Counted from the stretch's first letter, positions 12,599-25,392 are shown. The stretch is DNA of 64,000 bases from Oenanthe sinensis (GCA_028671895.1 CM053794.1:23050501-23114500), one strand, 5' to 3'. Numbers and translations are program-made. The notes: a model not told the origin generated them from the letters alone.

Positions 12599-13336
12599 CT
12601 ACTCGTTGATGTCATGAAAGTCCTTCGACCAAACTTCCATCCCAACAGTCTTTGCACCATCGTCTAGACTTGAAGACGATACAACCGCAGCAGTATCTAT
12701 CAAGTTACTATTCCCTCGTGCACGAGATAACCAAATTTTCGAAGTTCTCGTACGTTCTGGCCACGTACTAATCAGATGATATATTCCCCCACATAGCTCT
12801 CCCTTCATTTGAACCACACGGCCTCTTTCGATATTCATAGCTCCTCCCACTATAGAGCATTTATAGCCTTCTGAAACTAACCGACCGATAGATATTAGAT
12901 TCTTCCTCAACTGAGGAACATATCTTACACCGCCCAAAATGCGAACTGCTCCATCGAACATTTTGATTTTCACAATTCCAATTCCCTTGATCTCACAAGT
13001 AGACCCATCGACCAAAGAAAATGTTTCATTCTTTGTTTCATGGAATTCGTCAAAATGCACCCTCTCGGAACATATATGGTAAGATGAACCTGAATCTAAT
13101 ATCCATTCCCCAAGAGAACTAGTGTCTCGATTGAAGACGGTGCAAACATCTTCACAATCGAGAGTAACCACAACCAATAATGCATCTGGGTTCCTTTTAT
13201 TAAGCGGACAATTCGGCTTAATATGACCCCATTCCCTGCAACCAAAACACTGCTTGGCCCTTTCACTGTATTTGGATTTACCCCTGCCATTGGTAGATCC
13301 TTTCACAACACCCCCTTCCTCTATCATTTTGACCAC
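12599..13336 (-). pseudogene. Copia zinc knuckle, protease and polyprotein remnant
   Basis: Minus-strand frame of 245 codons. It holds a CCHC knuckle (CFGCREWGHIKPNC), then the aspartic protease core ILDSGSSYHIC, and the usual downstream segment with VRYVPQLRKNLISIG and a pre-integrase GGIYHLI. After this the sequence jumps to a short tail ending SKDFHDIN, with no integrase or reverse transcriptase, so an internal deletion is likely. It overlaps the gag frame by 59 bases in a different frame, which points to a frameshift. Confidence 0.8.
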
Positions 13337-13931
13337 GCAAGGCCAAAGCTTTCATTCCTTCTTTATCACCATCTTGGTTCTTCCTGTTAGCATTTGACAA
13401 AAGTGCTGATTGAACCTCCTCCATCTTTACGGTGTCCTTCCCGTACAATATGGTAGTGACCAAATTCTCTAATGACTCTGGAAGCGAAGTAAGAAGAATA
13501 TGGGCCTTATCTTCTTCCTCCAATTTTATATCAACCTTTTGAAGTTGATCAACAATACCATTAAACACATTCATGTGCTCAATAATATTGCCATGGGCTG
13601 CCATCTTCAGCCGATACAATTCGCGTTTCAGATTTAACTTTGTAGTCAAGTTCTTCCCGAGATACAATGTCTCCAACTTTGACCACAACTCCTTTAGCGT
13701 GCTTTCGTCCACAACATTGTTGATAATGTTGTCAGCAATACACAGTCTGATGGTACTCATGCATCGCGACTCAGCATCCTCCCAATCTTCATCGCTCATC
13801 TTTGTTAGCTTTCCCTTCAAAGCCCTTGCTAGCTTCTGTTGGGTCAGGATATCTTTTATCCTTCTCTGCCAAAGAGTAAAATTCCCCTTACCATCATACG
13901 GATCCACCTTGAATCCTCCAATATTTGCCAT
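13278..13931 (-). pseudogene. Copia gag
   Basis: Gag of the UBN2/Tnt1 type. The likely start is the ATG at 13931-13929, giving MANIGGFKVDPYDGKGNF; the open frame continues seven codons upstream. Typical segments are LWQRRIKDIL, ELWSKLETLYLGKNLTTKLNLKRELYRLKM, and LLTSLPESLENLV. The frame ends before the zinc knuckle, which continues in another frame. Confidence 0.82.
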
Positions 13932-14107
13932 CCTATCCACTTGCACACTCAAAGCAAGTTAAACGACTAAATCTATTAGCCAGGTAAGTATAAGAAACAG
14001 TGGGAGCACTTCCGTCGAAACGGTGCCAATTAAATAACCACTTTTCTTAATGACTTCCCTTCATCATCAATAATTTAGGCACAACTAACCTGACTCTTGA
14101 TGCCACT

Positions 14108-14776
14108 TGTTTGGAATCTGACCCGATCCCCGGCGTCTGCGGAAGCATATTTATATACTTAACCGTGTGCTTAAACCCACAAATATATATGATAGTAATG
14201 GAAACAACAAACCAACAATATATAGTAAAAGAGACAAGAGATTTTACGTGGTTCGACAAGCCTACATCCACAAGGACAATAACTTCACTAGAACAAAGAG
14301 ATTACAATATCTGGGTATATGACTCTGAATTTTATACACAAATTCAGTCTAACATACTTATTATGTATATCTCTCACTCATTGAAGTGTTTCCCTCGAAA
14401 CCTCCCCCTAATACTATTTCCCGACAGCCTTTTTCACTCTCCCTCTTTCAACCCGGACAGTGTCACACAACCCGATAGAATGACCCCCCTGCAGCGGGAC
14501 CACTTCCGATGGCTGCAGTCAAACCCAAACACTCCTGAGGGTAGTTTAGACACGAGGACCTTCTATCCCGACACTTCCTGAAAGCGGGCTAAACCGGCTT
14601 TCCTACTAGATGAACTATCTAGCAGCTATAAAAAAAAGAAGATAAGAAAGGTGTAATTAGTAAAGGAGGGGGAAATACTTATTTATAGGTGAAGGCAAGT
14701 GGGTGATTCATTTTCTTATTAATGTGGGACAAAGAGTGAAAGTGAGGAATTTGATTTTTGGCCTAAAAACCCAACA
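14108..14776 (-). repeat. 5' LTR of deleted Copia element (669 bp)
   Basis: Pairs with 11510-12198. Ends TGTTTGG and CCAACA. It lies next to the primer-binding-site-like sequence, so it is the 5' LTR in the minus orientation. Confidence 0.85.
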
Positions 14777-14781
14777 GTCGG

Positions 14782-15850
14782 GTGCTAAAGCAAATTTCAT
14801 TTTAAACATTTTACTTTCAAATGGTATAAAAGAGGGGAAACATTCGACTAGATTGAATGGCATTTTCTCTGCCTAAAATTAAGGATCTAAAGTAATTTTT
14901 AATTTGAAGTTAAAAAATTTGTATTCATATAATAAAATGAAAAGTAACTTTTTTTTTACTGTAAAATGAAAAGTAACTTAAAATTGAAAAACATTTAGTC
15001 GGAGAGACGACTTATACTAATTTCTAACTTTAATTAATAAAAGTTAATATTATGCAACTTTTAAATTTTATTTAAATTTTATCCTAATAAAACTTCTAAA
15101 TTTTATTCACACGTGCAACTCATAAATAACACATAATAATAAAATAATCCGAAATAATACATAACAAAAACAAAAACTAAAACTTTAACTTCTGATTTTA
15201 AATAACTTTTTAAAATTTACCCCAACGACTCATGAAGTCATTGTCAAAAGATTATAATCTCAATAATATTATACAATTTAAACTTTTACCTGACATTTTT
15301 TAACCTCTTATAACAATATTATATATTATTAGTTTTGATCATTTTTTCAAGCTTCCCTTGATAGCTTATAATGAACTAAATGGTTACTAAATGTTGACTG
15401 AGAAATAAATAGATATAAATTTAAAACAAATCAACTTACGGTCCAAAAATTCTTAATGAAATGTTAATCTAGCCTTGATCAAAATTTAATTTCCTGAACC
15501 TACTGGGGGTTTCTATGAAAGGCTTCTAATAGGGAACTCTATACACGCGTAGCTATGGATTTATAATATAGATATCGTGTTCGTACTTATAAAGCAACTG
15601 ACTACTAAAACATGCCTAAAAATAGTTTTAAGGTACATTCAACAGCAACTGAACTACCTTACATTACACCCCAACAGAACAGAGCATTGCCACCATCACT
15701 GTATCTTTAATTATACTCCTCAAATCTATAAATTAGATGGCAGTCATGATATATCAATGTGATTCACAACACAGACTATGCTTGGTACTAAACAAAGATA
15801 AGAAGAGCATGATGACGGTGAAATTTAGGAGATGTCTTCCGTCCAGAATG
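14782..15850. other. AT-rich intergenic, 3' side of PBD
   Basis: Strongly AT-rich without recognised ORF or element ends. The last 200-300 bases before 15851 should contain the PBD 3' UTR, since that gene reads leftward. Confidence 0.5.
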
Positions 15851-16210
15851 TCAATCCATCCTCCCCTTCAGTGTTCGTTCAGTTACTTCAGTCGGTGTCC
15901 TAAAACAAATAGAACAAATTATATTATTAAGTGCACAGGCTTCACAGTTGTAAACACTTGAATAACATGCATTTGCATATTTAACAAGTAGATGTAAATC
16001 ATTGTTATAAATTACTTGCTGCCAGGACTACTGTTTACCTTAGGTTATCTGCCCATATAGGGTTACACTGTGCCCTATCAGATTTGTTAAATGAAAAGAA
16101 ATTACCCAGTTGTCTATGTGTTACAAGCTTGGGAAGAAGAGTTGATCATTTTGTCTAATTGATTTAACTTTTTAGTACAAAACATACATGTAGCCATAAA
16201 GTGTTGGAAA

Positions 16211-16946
16211 CAGTGTTATTTAAGGCGATATGCGCACCAAAGTGCCTCGTGGAACATAAGCGCAACGTGCAATGCGAAACGCGCGGATTCATCGAAGACA
16301 TGTAAATATACGTATATAGGATGTATATATTGTAAAACATTATATACTTATAGATAATAAAACATTTATAAGCAAAACTAAATTATCATAAATGATAAAT
16401 CAATCAAGTTCATCACATAAGTTCGAAGTCTAGAATAATATAAAGGCAAAGTAGCAAGGAAATGCAAAGTTAGTAGTTAGTAGTCACTAATCATCTTCTT
16501 TATCACTCATCTTACTGAAATCAAAGCAAGAACCCAAAATCAGTGAAAGAAGAAAGAAGGAGCTTTGAATCGATTTTAAGAAAATGTATAAGTTGATAGA
16601 AGAAAGATGAGATATATGTATGTATATGTATATATGTATGTATATACAGGAATTAGAAAATGAGATGTGTATGTGTGTATATACGTATGTATATGTAAGA
16701 ATTAAGGCTGCTGAGAAGTCTTTTAGGGTTTTTTATGATCCATATCTATTTAAACAACTTAGTAAATGACCTAGTCATGCTAGTCAATCACTCAGTCTAC
16801 TGTCAATACAAAAGCGCGCTTTTTTGCGCATTTCGCATCTCGCTTAATCCCCTAGATGCGCACAAAAAAGCGCGCATGATTGAACTTGCATCGCGCTTGA
16901 TGCGCATAGTTGCGCATCTCGTATATGCGCGCTTTTGATAACACTA
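16211..16946. mobile_element. hAT-type MITE in last PBD intron (736 bp)
   Basis: A perfect 8-bp duplication, GTTGGAAA, flanks it at 16203-16210 and 16947-16954. The ends are (C/T)AGTGTTAT inverted at each side. Subterminal regions are full of TGCGC/GCGCA words, in contrast with the AT-rich middle. No transposase frame. The 8-bp duplication and terminal sequence are typical of non-autonomous hAT elements. Confidence 0.88.
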
Positions 16947-17657
16947 GTTGGAAATTCAATAGAAGCATATGCTTCAACACTGATGGGAAACATATGATAT
17001 AGAAGACGACTTGTTGTCCATTACGATATTTGTAAGTAAATATTAAGTAAGAATTGATATTTATCATTTAAAATATAAATACTATATCATATATAATATT
17101 TTATTAGATAGTAGGTTAACAAAAAAGTAAAACTGAATTTTTGGATACAAAAAAATTTCGAGGCTTAAATTGCTTCTAGAGATCACTGTCTTGAATGTAT
17201 TACTTTGGTTATAGTTAACAATTTAAGCGTAATTTTTGTATTTACTTTATATATCAATATATCAGAATAGCAAGTGCAAGAAAATTATATTTGCTTACAC
17301 AACATATACGTGACCTCCCCAGCCACTTAGACAGTCACGATCTACTGATGATAGCAATGCTTGAGAGATGGTTTCAAATAATTCTTCAGTTTCCTGTAAT
17401 TAAATTCAGATTTACGAAGTTAAAAATTAGTTACCAATGTTCATAACAATTTTTTTTCTCAAAATACAAGAACTTGAAGATCATACACCGTATTTATGAG
17501 GGAAGAGTCTACAACATAATCCATTGTTCAATATTACATAATTAATTAAAATAACCATAGTAAACAACGTACCATGTCAGGTTTGAACATGGATTCACAG
17601 GCTCCATATAGAGACTCTGAGGCTGTACCTGCAACAACAAAATCTTTTGTGAGCTCC

Positions 17658-19498
17658 CTGGATTCATTGAAACAGATTAAAGACAGCGTCAGTGTAGAAC
17701 TATTAGCTATGAACATTTGAAAAAGTAATTGAAATGAATGAAAAAGAACTGAGCATGCTCACAGTAGCAGCACTCTAAGCATAATTGGTGATATCTTGAA
17801 CTTGATGATCGATGGATTATAGGGTTATTACACACTAAAGAGGAGAAGAAAAAACGAACAAGTAAACAAATATTATATACTCTTCAGTTTCGTTCAAAAT
17901 ATTCTCATCCCCTGTTTAATATTTTTTAAGAGTGATAAAAATGATAGCTAAATCTATCCATTACCATATATAATTAGTGGAAGAGAGTTATTTGATCCGT
18001 CATCGTCAAGGGACGCTCATCCCTCACAATTACAATTTCAAGGAATTCTAAGGAAGGTTAATGGTTTGTATCCTGGAAAATACAAAACTAAATTATATTT
18101 TTTCCTAAATCGTTATATTTATTTATTATCAAAAGAGAATAATATTAGTCCATATATTTAGAGTTGCATATTGAGTTTTCCAAGAAAAACCAAGTAAAAT
18201 AAATAAATAAATATAATATACATATATAAAGTATTTAAAGCTAGTTTATCTTAATATGTCCAATGATATGATTATTTGTTGGCCATATATAGGAAAAAGA
18301 CTAAGAAGTTTTGCACTAATGTTTATCCTATTTGACTTCATACATTCACAAAGTGAAAATCCTTTTACTGAATCTACTTGGAATTGAACTTAAAAACTTA
18401 ACACTGAGAAAGGCATGCATGTCATGCATGTCTAACGATTTAATGTTAGTAGGAAAAGATGCAATGATGGGAGTTCTAGAAAGTGGAAAAAATTAATACA
18501 TATTCCGTTTACTGATACTCTGGCCTGATAATATAATAGTAAAGAGAAACAAATTTAAATAGTTTGCAAATAAGAGAATATTTTCAGAATTTGTGTCATG
18601 TGTTACGTGACCCTGTGGCTAAGGGCGCAAAAGGCTCCCAGCATGGTACAAAGCCTCCTCTGGGGCTTTTAGGTCTAGTTTCAATGATTTTTGGGGCATA
18701 GGTCTATGTCAGGATAAGAACCAACTAATAACCACTTCTAAACAATCTATGATTAGCTAAGAAATAGTATAAATGAATAAAAGGCAAGTGTTAGGCCCAA
18801 GTGTGAAAGAGAGGCAATTGCAGTCACTAGTAGTTGACTCGAGAGTCTATAAATATTAAGTATTACTCGTGATTGAAATATATGAAATTAAAGTCTTCTC
18901 CACTGAGTTCCTCTCCCTTTCTCGTTCCCTCCCTTTCCCTCCCCTCTATATATATACAAATCTGCTCTTTTTTGTTTCCTTTTGATAACTGTACTATGAT
19001 ATCTCTTCTTTCTGCAAACTTAGCTAGCTAGTCTCTACTTTCATCTAATCTCTCCCGGTATTTCTAGTAAAACTCTGAATTCTCAAGTTTAGGAACAGAA
19101 GTATTGACATCCTAATGGCCAGTGCGGGCTACAGCATTATTTTCACATCTTTGGCTTTTCTTTCAGTGTCACTTCCATTCTACTCTCCATTGCAATCTCC
19201 AACATTTCCTCTTCATTCTACATTTGCTCCTTAGTCTTAGCCCTTACTCTCCTCACACAATAACAAAGATTTTTTAGAGCAATAAACTTTAAGAAAACAA
19301 AGTGCATAACATGACACAATAATTATTACTCCATCCTTAAAAATGATATTGAAAGAAATGCCAAGTACAACCAGGATTGTTCTTCTGCTTTATATTATAG
19401 TAGTGACAATAATGTTTATACAGTACCCACCTTACTAGATACATATATTAAAGCTAAAGTCAACTTTTACATAATGACTAAATGTAAAATATACATAC
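17658..19498. other. PBD intron 4 (1.84 kb), no gene inside
   Basis: Large GT-AG intron between exons 4 and 5. A less AT-rich patch near 18600-18700 may be an old insertion but has no visible ends. No ORF of note. Confidence 0.5.
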
Positions 19499-20754
19499 TT
19501 GGCTCCAATAGAATCCATTGTGCAGATGAAGGGTTTTTCATCATCTCCCAATCCAGCAATCACAGGTTGGCAGAAATATGGACCGAACCTTCAAATCAAA
19601 CATGAACCCTCGTATAAAATTTTGTAAATAATCAAAGAATGAAATCATCTCTAAAACAGAAGTCAATAAATATACAGATAGATTAAAGAACACAAGAAGT
19701 TTACCAACCTTTTCTCATAAAGAACTGCAGACACTAAGCTAGCAAATGTCTCAGGTTTCATGTCCTCTCCTCTCGAAGTTGATACAGCTTATGTCGAAAT
19801 ACAAGCCGCTGGTGTCCTGAAAAAACAAAATTCAAAATCATTTACATGATTATAAACATGTAGGGCTGGTAGGAAGAATCTAGCATCGCAATTCTAAACT
19901 TATTTAGATGTTGTGTTGAATGTTCCTCATATCAACCCCAACGATTTAATATTGTTTCATTTCGACTTGGTCTTTCAACTTGAAACTTTTGCATCATTTT
20001 TAAATGTTAATGTTATCAACATATAAATTTGTAAATGATGGTTATTTCAAACAAACCACAAAAATAATAGAGTTTAAGTCCAAAAGATATGCTATTGTAA
20101 ATACCTAACTCTGTTTGATTAGAAAGAATGAATTCAAGTGAGAACCACATGAAATTGTACTATTTTGTGGATAAACATTTATAATATTCAATAGCTCCAT
20201 TCAATTTATACCGATTTAAACTAGAGCATAATCCCACCAAATTGGTAATTATACTTCAACTCATTTCTTCCCATATGACAAATTTTACACTCTTTCGTAT
20301 ATTCACTCTCCTTCCTTTCATTCTTCATTTCCTAATATAATTTGTTCACGATTTTTCATTTCATCCAAAACTCATTACATTCCTTCCAAACACGCATATT
20401 ACACAAGCACACAACCATAAATATAGAATGCAGACAGTTAAAGAACACTAACAATGTTTGGGTATCGGAACCGAGACCAGAAAGGCCAAGAAAGAGCTTA
20501 TCGTGAATTTTAAAAATTCTCTGAAAATCAGTAGCAATAGTCTGAAGCTGCACACCGAGTCGACGATCACTGGCAATAGCAAAACAATTCTTGCCAACCA
20601 TAGCCACCAGAGCACTCCCATTATACTCAAATATCTATGTGTAAATCAATCATATCCAATCAATCTCACAATCACATACACATATGTATATACATACACA
20701 GGATATCTATTAATTAAAAGCACCATCAAAACTAGGGTTTTGCAAGTACTAAGA

Positions 20755-20804
20755 AACACACACACACACAGTCACACACACACACACACATACATACATA
20801 CATA
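20755..20804. repeat. CA/TACA microsatellite in PBD intron 1
   Basis: Runs of CA interrupted once by GT, followed by three TACA units. It lies in the short first intron, between the six-base first coding exon and exon 2. Confidence 0.9.
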
Positions 20805-21289
20805 TTAGATTAAATTAAATGTAAATAAGAAAGAGTAGAGATATTACATACCGACATTTTGCAGATTGTGTATTGAATTGTTAGAAACGAAGGGGATAAA
20901 AGCTTTAATTTATTTAATTTTGTTATTGTTATATATAGACCTGGATCAAATTATTTTAATATTTTCCATATATAATTTGAATATATTTTTATAATAATAA
21001 TTTAAATTTTATTTAATATTACACATATATATTTTATATAATTTAAATATTTCTTTTAATATGATAATTTGTTTTGTTATTAATTTTTTTACATATTTCT
21101 ATAAAATGATGTTTATATATTAATATTCATAATATTTAATTATAAGTCATAATTTTAAATAAATAAAAGAGTTTGAATGGTGATAAAATTGAGTTGAATG
21201 TGAGTAAATTATATTAAAAAAATTATACTATAAGTAGGATTCTGAAAATAGAAAATATAGAATATAATTTAAATATAATATAATATTAT

Positions 21290-21520
21290 CCGTAATGTAT
21301 AAAAAGAGGACTATCAGGAATAAAATTATATGTATGTTATACATTGATATTTATATATTAATATTCAAAAAAATTAAAGATATATTACATAAAAATTATA
21401 GGATAAATACGATTCTTAAAATATAAAATATAATTTAAATATAATATAATATAAAATGAGGACTATCAGAGATAGAGTTATATAAAAAGAGGACTACCGG
21501 GGATAGAATTGTATCTATGA
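21290..21520. repeat. Degenerate repeats of an AAAGAGGACTATCAGG-type unit
   Basis: AAAA(A/T)GAGGACTA(T/C)C(A/G)GG.ATA occurs at about 21299, 21453 and 21483, each followed by an AT-rich stretch with similar words. The repeat is irregular and its borders are unclear. Confidence 0.5.
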
Positions 21521-22329
21521 TATATATCATTTCTAAAATTAAAGTTTATTAAAATTGAATGGTTAGAATCGTTTCTATGGTTAACCTAAAATTGGATAGT
21601 TATGATCTTTTATATGGATCACCCCCGTGTTTCAAAAAAAAAAGTTCTCTAATTTGGTTATTATAATACAGTATAGATTGTGGTCTGATTTGATTTGGGT
21701 TAAATGTTAAATTAAAGTGAATGATAATATTTTTTGATAATTTAAATCCAATTTATAATTTATAATCCAACTAAATTGATCCATGTAGTTGGATTTTTGT
21801 TGGTTTGGCTTATTATAAAATAATACAGTAATTTATTAATAACATTAAAAAATAAAATAATAATTTTTTATTCAAACTTCCATTATTTCAACGTATATAA
21901 TTGTTAATAAAATCATTATTTCATAATTAAGTCAAATAATTGTCTCAAATTATTAATAATTTATATGTAATATAACAATTTAGTTGGAATACAATCAACA
22001 ATGTTGAGAGTAGATCGACTTATATGTGATAAGATAATATTTAATAGTTTAATTTGTAATTGATAATACTATAAATTAATAATATAACATATAATCATAA
22101 AATTAAATTATATATATGTGCGGTTTGGATCGGAAGTAGGTTAGATTAAAGTCGAATCAAAACCTAACTCATAAATTACAGTAGTTTTAAAATGGTTGAA
22201 CGCAACAGCGAATTTTATTTCAATTTTCGATTCAAATTAAATTAAAATTAAAATAAACTAAATTATACAAATTCTCTGATTTAATCCAAACCGTAATCAT
22301 CCAAATAATTTCACTAAAAATTATTGATT

Positions 22330-22930
22330 CATGATATATACTAGCGTTTTACCGTGCACCGAGTCATTTTTTTATATTACTTTTATATTTATTAAATTTT
22401 TATAATTTTTTTATTTAAAACTTACCGTATATAAATACAAATTATTGAAAAATAGTAAATACCAAATATGAGAAATGAGATGATTATAATATTACTTTTC
22501 TTTTCAAAAATAATTATAAATTATTACAAATAACTCCAAACATAATCTAGTTTTTTAAAAACTGCACTAATAAAATATTATATAATAATAAAGTGTAAAT
22601 TATCAACTATCATCTTCATCTCCCTAATAAAATAACCTACAAAAATAATGTAAAACACAATAAAAATAAATTCATGATATTTCTTTTAACTGAATATAAT
22701 ATACTAATTGTACTTACATTTGTTAAAGATCTAAAATTTTTGGTATGAACTCATCTCTTGAATGCTCGAAAAATAAGTCAGAATCTCCAAAATTAATAAT
22801 TTCAAAATTTGGTATAATTACGACAAAACTTTCATTTTGAATAAGATCAACCCCTTCCACTTTAATTTGTTCTGGGAAAACAATGGAAAATAATATGACG
22901 TATTCAATCAAGACTATCTTTCAAAACTGA
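22330..22930. repeat. Copy A of 0.6-kb direct duplication, Helitron-like start
   Basis: Aligns over its length with 22975-23575. It opens with TATATACTAGCGTTTTACCGTGC, similar to the 5' end of many plant Helitrons, though no matching 3' hairpin and CTAG end was found. On the minus strand it has an open frame (22911-22723) ending SDLFFEHSRDEFIPKILDL followed by a stop. Confidence 0.6.
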
Positions 22931-22974
22931 TCTTGTCCATTACAAAACTAAGGCAATAGTGAAATTGAAAATCG

Positions 22975-23575
22975 CATAAGTACTCGTACTTTGCATCGAG
23001 TCAATTTTTTATTATCATTTTTATATTTTTAAAATTTGTGTAATTTTTTATTTAAAATTACCATATATAAATACAAATTATTGAAAAATCACAAATACCA
23101 AATATTGGAAACGAAATGATTATAATATTACTTTTCTCTTTACAAAGAATCATAAATTATTACAAATAACTCAAAACATAATATACTTTTTACTAAACTA
23201 CACTAATTAAATATAATAATAATAATAAAGTGTGACTTATCAGCTATCATCATCATCTCCCTCAGAAAATAACATATAAAAATAATATAAAACACAATAA
23301 AAAGTTATTCATGATATTTTTGTAATTGAATATAATATACTAATTTTGCTTGTATCTGTCAAAGATCTAAAACTTTTTGTATGAACTTCTTGCTTGAGTG
23401 CTCAAAAATTAAGTTAAAATCTCCAAAATTGATAATTTTAAAATCTGGTATAATTATGACAAAACATTCGTCTTGAATAAGATCAAGACCTTCCTTTTTA
23501 GTTTGTTAATGAAAACAATGAAAAATCATGATACAATAGGACGTATTGAATCAAAACTATATTTTATCAAAAAAT
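22975..23575. repeat. Copy B of 0.6-kb direct duplication
   Basis: Second copy, diverged by perhaps a fifth. The minus-strand frame is recognisable and ends at the same place with similar residues (IINFGD, FEHSS, LDL then stop), although upstream it is broken. The similar residues suggest that both copies came from a coding segment. Confidence 0.6.
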
Positions 23576-23610
23576 TGAAATATCATAAATGTTGTTTTCT
23601 TTTTAAAAAT

Positions 23611-23793
23611 AAATGATGCGGTAGTTAAAATTAACTGATCACGACATTTAACTTTTAAATTTATTAAATTGTCACGTTAAGCATTGTGTTTGATTTTAAT
23701 AATATGTAATATGATTTACATGTGTGATTGACAAATTGTTTTTTAATCTCACAAGTGACAAATTGTTTTTGAATACAAACTTATATCTATGTT
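23611..23793. repeat. Spaced repeat, copy 1 (partner at 25393)
   Basis: Contains CACGACATTTAA, CATTGTGTTTGATTTTA and ATATGATTTACRTGTGTG in the same order as 25393-25533. A local duplication of GTGACAAATTGTTTTT makes this copy longer. Confidence 0.6.
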
Positions 23794-24796
23794 CCTTGTC
23801 TTGTCCATTACAAAACTTAGGTCCGACATATGCATGGATGTGAGTATTCTATAATGCACAAAAACAAATAATTATACTTTAAATACCGTTTATAATATTC
23901 AAATTAAGGACGGTACATGCGTATGTATTGATACATATAGTACTTACATCTATTGCTATTGATATCAGACCAAATTATGTTTAACCGTAATTTAATCTTC
24001 AAATTTGTCTTTTCACTTGTCAAAGCAGCGATACGATGAAATTGAACTCCTTGTATTATGTAATTTCTATATTTATATGAAGAATAACTCTAGAAACTAT
24101 ATAAAGTGTTTGTGAAAAGATGTATAAAATTTGGATTAATATAAGCTGATTTAAATATAAACTTGGTAAATCAATTAACTATATTATTGGTAAAAAAATA
24201 GGTTGTGATTATGTATAATATCAATTAAAATCAAATTTGTGATTAGTTTAAAATATAGCTATAATTATGTATAAAATCAATTAAAATCAAATTAGGTATA
24301 TGATTATTAATGATATTAGTCATAATTAGTTGTATTTATTCACATGGATATTTTTTTTTAATATGAATTTTGAAAATATATATTAAACATGATTTTTATA
24401 ATAGAAAATCAATCTCCAAAATAAATGAATAATTAAAAGTTTAAATTCAAATAATCTTACTAAATATATAAAAGATTCTCAATCAATCACAATTAGTTAT
24501 TGGTATTTACTTAGACACCTTTATTAAATTTAAATTTGAATAAACATGATTTCCTTAAATAGATTTGAATTTAATTTTAAATAAATGAATAATTGAAAAT
24601 TTAATTTTAAATTCAAATAATCCTCCCAAATATATTTTAAAAAAATTATATTCGAATTAATTAAATATTATTATCTAAAAAATTTAAAATTTAAATATAA
24701 CAAATATTTTCAAAAAAAATTAAAATTTAAATACATACTAAATTTTTTTACATATTAAAATTTTCATTTTTGCAAATCGGACATGAAAAGATTATA

Positions 24797-25133
24797 CTCC
24801 CTCCATCTCATAATATATGTCTTGTCTTATTTGAGAAAATAAAAAATCTCAATTTATGTGTCTTGTTCTTTTACCCATTCAAATGTAGGTGGAGTATTTT
24901 CTTAAAATACTCTTTATTTTATAATCCCAATATTCACAATTAAACATATTAAGAAATCAATGAGTTACGTAAAAATATAACTCACACTTTTAATTAATGA
25001 GAATTAGTTATATATCGAATTATGAGAAAATAGTTATAATTTTATCTTATTACATGAGTAAATTTATGCTATTAAATGTTTCTTAATATATATGAAATTT
25101 GTAAAGTGAACATATATTGTGAGATGGAGGGAG
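24797..25133. mobile_element. Stowaway-type MITE (337 bp)
   Basis: Terminal inverted repeats CTCCCTCCATCTCA with TA on each side (24795-24796 and 25134-25135), the hallmark of Tc1/mariner-derived Stowaway MITEs. AT-rich interior without coding capacity. Confidence 0.85.
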
Positions 25134-25392
25134 TAAGTGAAAAGATTCGCTTAATTTTTTAAAATTTATAAAAGTATATTATTATCATCATTATTTATAA
25201 TATGTATAATTATTATTATATAAGGTTCAAATACTTAAAAGTTCAAATTTTAAAAATATAAAAAATTAATAATTATATAATTTTTAAAAATATTTAAAAG
25301 TTAAAATTAAAAAAATAATTAATAAAACTATATAAGGTTACTTATTAAAAAAATCTCTAATTTATTTACACGTATACCCTGCAACATCTGTA

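Larger units (their letters stand above)
11510..14776 (-). mobile_element. Deleted Ty1/Copia LTR retrotransposon, minus orientation
   Basis: Two direct LTRs (11510-12198 and 14108-14776), both starting TGTTTGG/TGTTGG and ending CCAACA, enclose 1.9 kb. Flanking 5-mers GTAGG (11505-11509) and GTCGG (14777-14781) look like a mutated target-site duplication. Read on the minus strand, the right LTR is the 5' LTR. A primer-binding-site-like TGGCATCAAGAG follows it near 14094-14105, and a polypurine tract GAAAGGGAGAGAT precedes the left LTR. Only gag, zinc knuckle and protease survive; integrase, reverse transcriptase and RNase H are missing. It cannot be autonomous. Family placement (Copia, Tnt1-like gag) is by the gag and knuckle motifs. 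Confidence 0.88.
15851..20857 (-). pseudogene. PBD: 20S proteasome subunit beta-3 (PBD) gene with two 1-base lesions in exon 3
   Basis: Structural, non-catalytic beta subunit of the 20S proteasome core. Seven exons in minus order: 20857-20852, 20634-20453, 19816-19709, 19588-19499, 17657-17573, 17393-17299 and 15899-15851. All junctions fit GT-AG. They sum to 615 nt, exactly 204 aa plus stop, the usual family length. Recognised segments: MVGKNCFAIASDRRLGVQLQ, GPYFCQPVIAGLGDD, DSIGAK, VVAGTASESLYGACE, DRDCLSGWGGHVYVV and the final LKGRMD. Exon 3 should read YQRLVFRHKLYQLREERDMKP, but a base is gained just after its acceptor and one is lost at the ERD codons (near 19763). In between, the frame is wrong and meets TAA. 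The other exons look intact. It may be a dying paralogue, or the indels may be sequencing or assembly errors in a working gene. Intron 6 contains a hAT MITE. Confidence 0.85.

Noticed and set aside
20458..20808. 116-codon plus-strand frame
   Set aside because: Antisense shadow of PBD exon 2 plus a CA microsatellite.
22723..22911. Stand-alone host gene on the minus strand
   Set aside because: Only the C-terminal end is conserved between the two repeats and there is no plausible start; treated as a repeat-borne relic.
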